DNA of 9,978 nt. Origin: Bacillota bacterium (GTDB lineage: Bacteria > Bacillota > Clostridia > Oscillospirales > Ethanoligenentaceae). Under the pieces are notes generated by a model. It ran no database searches. It was not told the DNA's origin and worked only from the letters and a program-made list of their open reading frames with translations. The position numbers were made by a program, and so were the translations under genes. Position 1 is the first letter of the stretch. Each line of letters opens with the position of its first letter. Below, in pieces: positions 5,473 through 9,978 of this stretch. The stretch is from positions 1 to 9,978 of the forward strand of contig JAEWAU010000012.1 in the NCBI GenBank assembly GCA_023391535.1, in the 5' to 3' direction.

Positions 5473-5505
5473 CCGTGCGCGCTCGCACGGTGCGAGCGCG
5501 CACGG
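5473..5505. repeat. Perfect 15-bp inverted repeat with a 3-nt loop
   Basis: CCGTGCGCGCTCGCA (5473-5487) and its exact complement (5491-5505) flank CGG. There is no T-run on the right, and on the minus strand only a broken one (ATTTTC), so it is not a canonical intrinsic terminator. It lies 35 bp after the small gene and 77 bp before a real terminator, so it may stabilise the mRNA 3' end or be a protein-binding palindrome. Confidence 0.85.
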
Positions 5506-5581
5506 AAAAATCCGCGGCAAGAGCTTTTCTCATGGGTTTCGACGCGGATTTTACCTGCAATATTGATTGGAAAATAGTATG

Positions 5582-5624
5582 AGGCGCCGCGGCGAAAGAA
5601 AAATTCGTTCGCGGCGCCTTTTTT
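5582..5624 (+). terminator. Intrinsic terminator downstream of the small gene
   Basis: AGGCGCCGCG (5582-5591) pairs perfectly with CGCGGCGCCT (5610-5619). The stem is extended inside by CGAA/TTCG across a small asymmetric loop, and is followed by a run of six T (5619-5624). Confidence 0.85.
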
Positions 5625-5819
5625 GCCGCTCCGGCTCCGCGGCCCGATTCCGCGGCGCCGTTATCTCTTTCCGAGCGGCTGCCCGATGGGGCGGAAATCG
5701 CCGGGAACGCAGAAAAGACGGGGAATGCAAAAGCCCGCCGAATTAAGAACGGAAAAACGCCCTGTGCGGCACAGCGGAAAGCGGAGCGCCGCGCCCCTGT
5801 TTCTTTTTTGGCCGTTTGA

Positions 5820-5828
5820 TGGTATAAT
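5820..5828 (+). promoter_or_regulatory. Extended -10 promoter of secA
   Basis: TGG followed by TATAAT (5823-5828) is a perfect extended -10 element. The -35 region at 17 bp (TTTCTT, 5800-5805) is weak, as expected for extended -10 promoters. Transcription would start near 5835. This rules out an upstream start codon at 5834 for SecA. Confidence 0.75.
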
Positions 5829-5834
5829 AAATAA

Positions 5835-5935
5835 TGCGTGAGTGGACGGTCCTGCCGGGCCGTTTGCAAATCAGTCAGCCATTTCGTTCGCGAATGGCCG
5901 TTCGGGATGGTCCCCGGGAAAAGGACGGTATCGGC
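5835..5935 (+). promoter_or_regulatory. Structured leader of the secA mRNA
   Basis: The leader can form ACGGTCC/GGGCCGT (5846-5863, loop TGCC) and a hairpin at 5878-5898 (GCCATT-T-CG with CGAATGGC, TTCG loop, one bulged T). GTCC (5910-5913) can also pair with GGAC (5923-5926), which would cover the Shine-Dalgarno AAGGA (5921-5925). No known riboswitch or SecM-like arrest peptide is recognised. Confidence 0.35.
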
Positions 5936-8677
<2,742 letters not shown>

Positions 8678-8685
8678 CTGTTCCT

Positions 8686-8721
8686 TTCCGGCCGCTCCGT
8701 CCGCAGGCGGAGGCGCCGGAA
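8686..8721 (+). repeat. Hairpin after secA without a T-run
   Basis: TTCCGG (8686-8691) pairs with CCGGAA (8716-8721) and CTCCG (8695-8699) with CGGAG (8708-8712), separated by a 3x3 internal loop. No T-run follows, so read-through into the HAD gene is likely. The hairpin may modulate the secA 3' end. Confidence 0.5.
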
Positions 8722-8815
8722 CGGAAATCCGGAACAAAAATCCGTATCAACATCGCGCCCGTAGATAAAGCCGGCGGGTCCGGCGGGGCGGGGGCTTGGA
8801 AGAGGCGAGCGTTTT

Positions 8816-9424
8816 TTGAACAATAAATACCGTGTGCTGCTGTTCGATCTGGGCGGCGTCGTCATCGACGCCGTGCCGTTTACCAAGCTGCTGGAATGGC
8901 AGTGCTGGACAAAGGACCCCCAGGAGCTGCAGCAGAAGTGGGGCGAGTCGCTCACGGCCCGCGAATACGAAGAGGGGAGCCTCAGCACCAAGGAATTCGT
9001 GGAGCGCATTATGGACGAGCTCGAGCTGGATGTGAGCGTGGCCCGGTTCCTGCGCGAATACCGCCTGATCCCGAAGGGATTCTACCCCGGCGCGGCCGAG
9101 CTGCTCGACGAGCTGGGCAAGGCTTATACGGTGGCCTGCTTCTCGAACACCAACGATCTGCACTGGAACAAGCTCTGCGATGTGGACAGGCTCGAGCAGC
9201 ATTTCGCAAAACGCTACGCTTCCCATCAGATTCATGAGACGAAGCCGCACGAGGAAGCGTACCGCCGTGTGCTGCGCGATTTGAAGTGCCCGGCCGGCGC
9301 CGTCGCCTTTTTCGACGACCGGGCCGATAACGTGGCCGCGGCAAAAAAGCTCGGCATCGACGCGCACCAGACGCGCGGCTTTGAGGCGCTCCGGGCAAAG
9401 CTCGCGGAGCTTGAAATCCTGTAA
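8816..9424 (+). CDS. HAD-superfamily phosphatase, YihX-like (subfamily IA)
   Basis: This is a cytosolic haloacid dehalogenase-like hydrolase of 202 aa. Motif I is LLFDLGGVVID with nucleophile D11. The usual second Asp is replaced by Gly (DLGG), as is DLGN in E. coli YihX, which dephosphorylates alpha-D-glucose 1-phosphate. Motif II is FSNTN (S110), motif III K143 in ETKPHEEAY, and motif IV FFDDRADN (D167, D168). A small helical cap lies at about 17-85. Length and the SNTN/DLGG features fit the YihX group better than true haloacid dehalogenases, but the substrate cannot be read from sequence. The start is TTG 8816, because motif I begins only ten residues later and no ATG or GTG is nearby; AGAGG ends 10 nt upstream. 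The gap of 138 bp to secA contains no clear promoter, so co-transcription is plausible. A terminator follows at 9584-9631. Confidence 0.9.
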   Translation: MNNKYRVLLFDLGGVVIDAVPFTKLLEWQCWTKDPQELQQKWGESLTAREYEEGSLSTKEFVERIMDELELDVSVARFLREYRLIPKGFYPGAAELLDELGKAYTVACFSNTNDLHWNKLCDVDRLEQHFAKRYASHQIHETKPHEEAYRRVLRDLKCPAGAVAFFDDRADNVAAAKKLGIDAHQTRGFEALRAKLAELEIL

Positions 9425-9444
9425 GCGGTTTCGGTGCAAAAAGG

Positions 9445-9483
9445 GGGTGCTGCAAAACGCATCTGATGCGTTTCGCAACACCC
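9445..9483. repeat. Long imperfect palindrome, left end of the candidate element
   Basis: The arms 9445-9463 and 9465-9483 match over 19 positions with two A-C mismatches, effectively an 18-bp stem with a 3-nt loop CTG. The left arm starts GGGTGCTGCAAAACGC. No T-run follows, so it is not a standard terminator by itself, although it is 20 bp after the HAD stop codon. Confidence 0.8.
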
Positions 9484-9583
9484 GACCAAAACGACGCTTG
9501 GGGCGTTTTCCGCGTGCGCGCGGCGCCATTTTGCTGCGTTTTGCTCCGCAAAACCGAGCCCTTTTGGCGCTCGCAGTTCAAGA

Positions 9584-9631
9584 GGGCCGTTGCAAAATGA
9601 ATTGTAATCCATTTTGCAACGGCCCCTTTTT
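9584..9631 (+). terminator. Intrinsic terminator of the secA-HAD unit; right end of the candidate element
   Basis: GGGCCGTTGCAAAATGAATT (9584-9603) pairs with 9606-9625 over 20 positions with one A-C mismatch, then C and five T (9627-9631). The right arm ends TTTTGCAACGGCCCC, identical over 15 nt to the right arm of the terminator at 3688-3738. Confidence 0.85.
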
Positions 9632-9693
9632 GCCGCTCCGCCGTTTCCCCGGCTGAAAAGCGGGTTTGGCCAAACGCTGAGCGGAGAATCGGT

Positions 9694-9978
9694 TCAGTGG
9701 TAGACGCGCACGAATTTGATGCTGTAAAAATCGCTGAACAGGATGTCGTCGGTTTCGGCTTCCCGCATGACGATGTAGTTGGCCCCCACGGCGAGCAGAA
9801 CGCCCGTGCGGTCCATGAAGGTGTTGGTGCCGATAAGGTAGCTTACCGTGATGCGGTTGCCGATCTGGGTGCGCAGCGCGCCGTTTAAGTATTGGTTGCC
9901 CACAAGCGTCTGGGCCGGAGGCTCGGAGCCGGGCAGGATGGGCGTGAGGCCCGTGGTGCCCATGGGCATAGACGGCGC
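9694..9978 (-). CDS. GerQ-like spore coat protein, C-terminal part
   Basis: The frame is open to the right edge, so only the last 94 residues are visible. ATG codons at 9969 and 9963 are probably internal, because the frame continues upstream as Ala-Pro-Ser. The segment has a Pro/Gly-rich lead (GTTGLTPILPGSEPPAQ), then a compact domain beginning NQYLNGALRTQIGNRITVSY. It continues through TGVLLAVGANYIVMRE and ends SDFYSIKFVRVYH. This order resembles the C-terminal domain of GerQ, a coat protein that in B. subtilis is cross-linked by transglutaminase and is needed to localise the lytic enzyme CwlJ. The assignment rests on remembered family pattern (IENILRLNKGK and GIIEEAGRDHIVL blocks), not a search. 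The lysines needed for cross-linking lie in the N-terminus, outside this window. It is convergent with the HAD gene. Confidence 0.6.
   Translation of the reverse strand, partial: APSMPMGTTGLTPILPGSEPPAQTLVGNQYLNGALRTQIGNRITVSYLIGTNTFMDRTGVLLAVGANYIVMREAETDDILFSDFYSIKFVRVYH

Larger units (their letters stand above)
9443..9631. mobile_element. Candidate small palindrome-bounded repeat element
   Basis: The segment starts with a long palindrome (GGGGGTGCTGCAAAA at 9443-9457 and onward) and ends with a related one (ending GCAACGGCCCC plus T-run). Between them are more TTTTGC/GCAAAA hairpins, for example GTTTTGC-TCC-GCAAAAC (about 9538-9554). The terminator at 3688-3738 looks like this element reduced to its outer left arm joined to its outer right arm. 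There is no coding capacity for a transposase and no target-site duplication was evident, so the mobile label is an inference. It could equally be tandem terminators of one sequence family. Confidence 0.35.

Noticed and set aside
5550..5580. Possible promoter TTTACC ... TAGTAT before the terminator at 5582
   Set aside because: The spacing is 19 bp with poor boxes, and transcription would start inside the terminator stem.
5834..5935. ATG 5834 as the SecA start (34 extra residues)
   Set aside because: It lies about where transcription should begin from the TATAAT at 5823-5828, and the extra residues are not part of the SecA family N-terminus.
9232..9612. Leftward open frame across the HAD gene end and the palindrome element (126 codons)
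   Set aside because: It overlaps the HAD coding region by almost 200 bp and runs through two long palindromes. Translated repeats of this sort often give spurious hypothetical proteins. Conservation of the DNA repeat would explain any protein-level hits.

Overview
The window looks like a chromosomal segment of a GC-rich, endospore-forming member of the Clostridia, probably Oscillospiraceae/Ruminococcaceae-like. Two engulfment-stage sporulation genes (spoIIQ, spoIID) and a probable GerQ-type coat protein point to a spore former. Shine-Dalgarno sites, intrinsic terminators and a clostridial-type SecA fit Firmicutes. The family-level placement is inference from protein style and base composition, not from a phylogeny.

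Layout. 1-144: GC-rich, hairpin-rich, no gene seen. 145-921 (-): spoIIQ, with a candidate sigma-F promoter just upstream. 1048-2118 (-): spoIID. 2119-2261: a divergent intergenic region with a near-consensus sigma-A promoter reading right. 2262-3629 (+): citrate synthase, closed by a strong terminator at 3688-3738. 3739-4175: a long non-coding stretch with a promoter, three 12-bp tandem repeats and a second terminator, together compatible with a small RNA or attenuated leader of about 165 nt. 4176-5039 (+): an unrecognised polytopic membrane protein, probably starting at TTG. 5240-5437 (+): a small unrecognised protein with a textbook ribosome binding site and a 9-bp in-frame repeat, followed by a perfect 15-bp hairpin and a terminator. 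5936-8677 (+): secA, from an extended -10 promoter through a structured leader of about 100 nt. 8816-9424 (+): a YihX-like HAD phosphatase starting at TTG. 9443-9631: a segment bounded by two related long palindromes, the second a terminator. 9694-9978 (-): C-terminal part of a GerQ-like protein, open at the right edge.

How the genes relate. SpoIID (mother cell) and SpoIIQ (forespore) act in the same engulfment process and lie in tandem, as in many Clostridia. Citrate synthase, SecA and the HAD enzyme are housekeeping or metabolic genes with no evident functional link to one another.

No obviously new multi-gene system is visible. The most interesting unexplained signals are in non-coding DNA: the TGCAAAA/TTTTGCAACGGCCCC palindrome family present at two loci, the putative small RNA at about 3799-3964, and a 12-nt motif (ATACTGTTTCCG) found next to two separate promoters.
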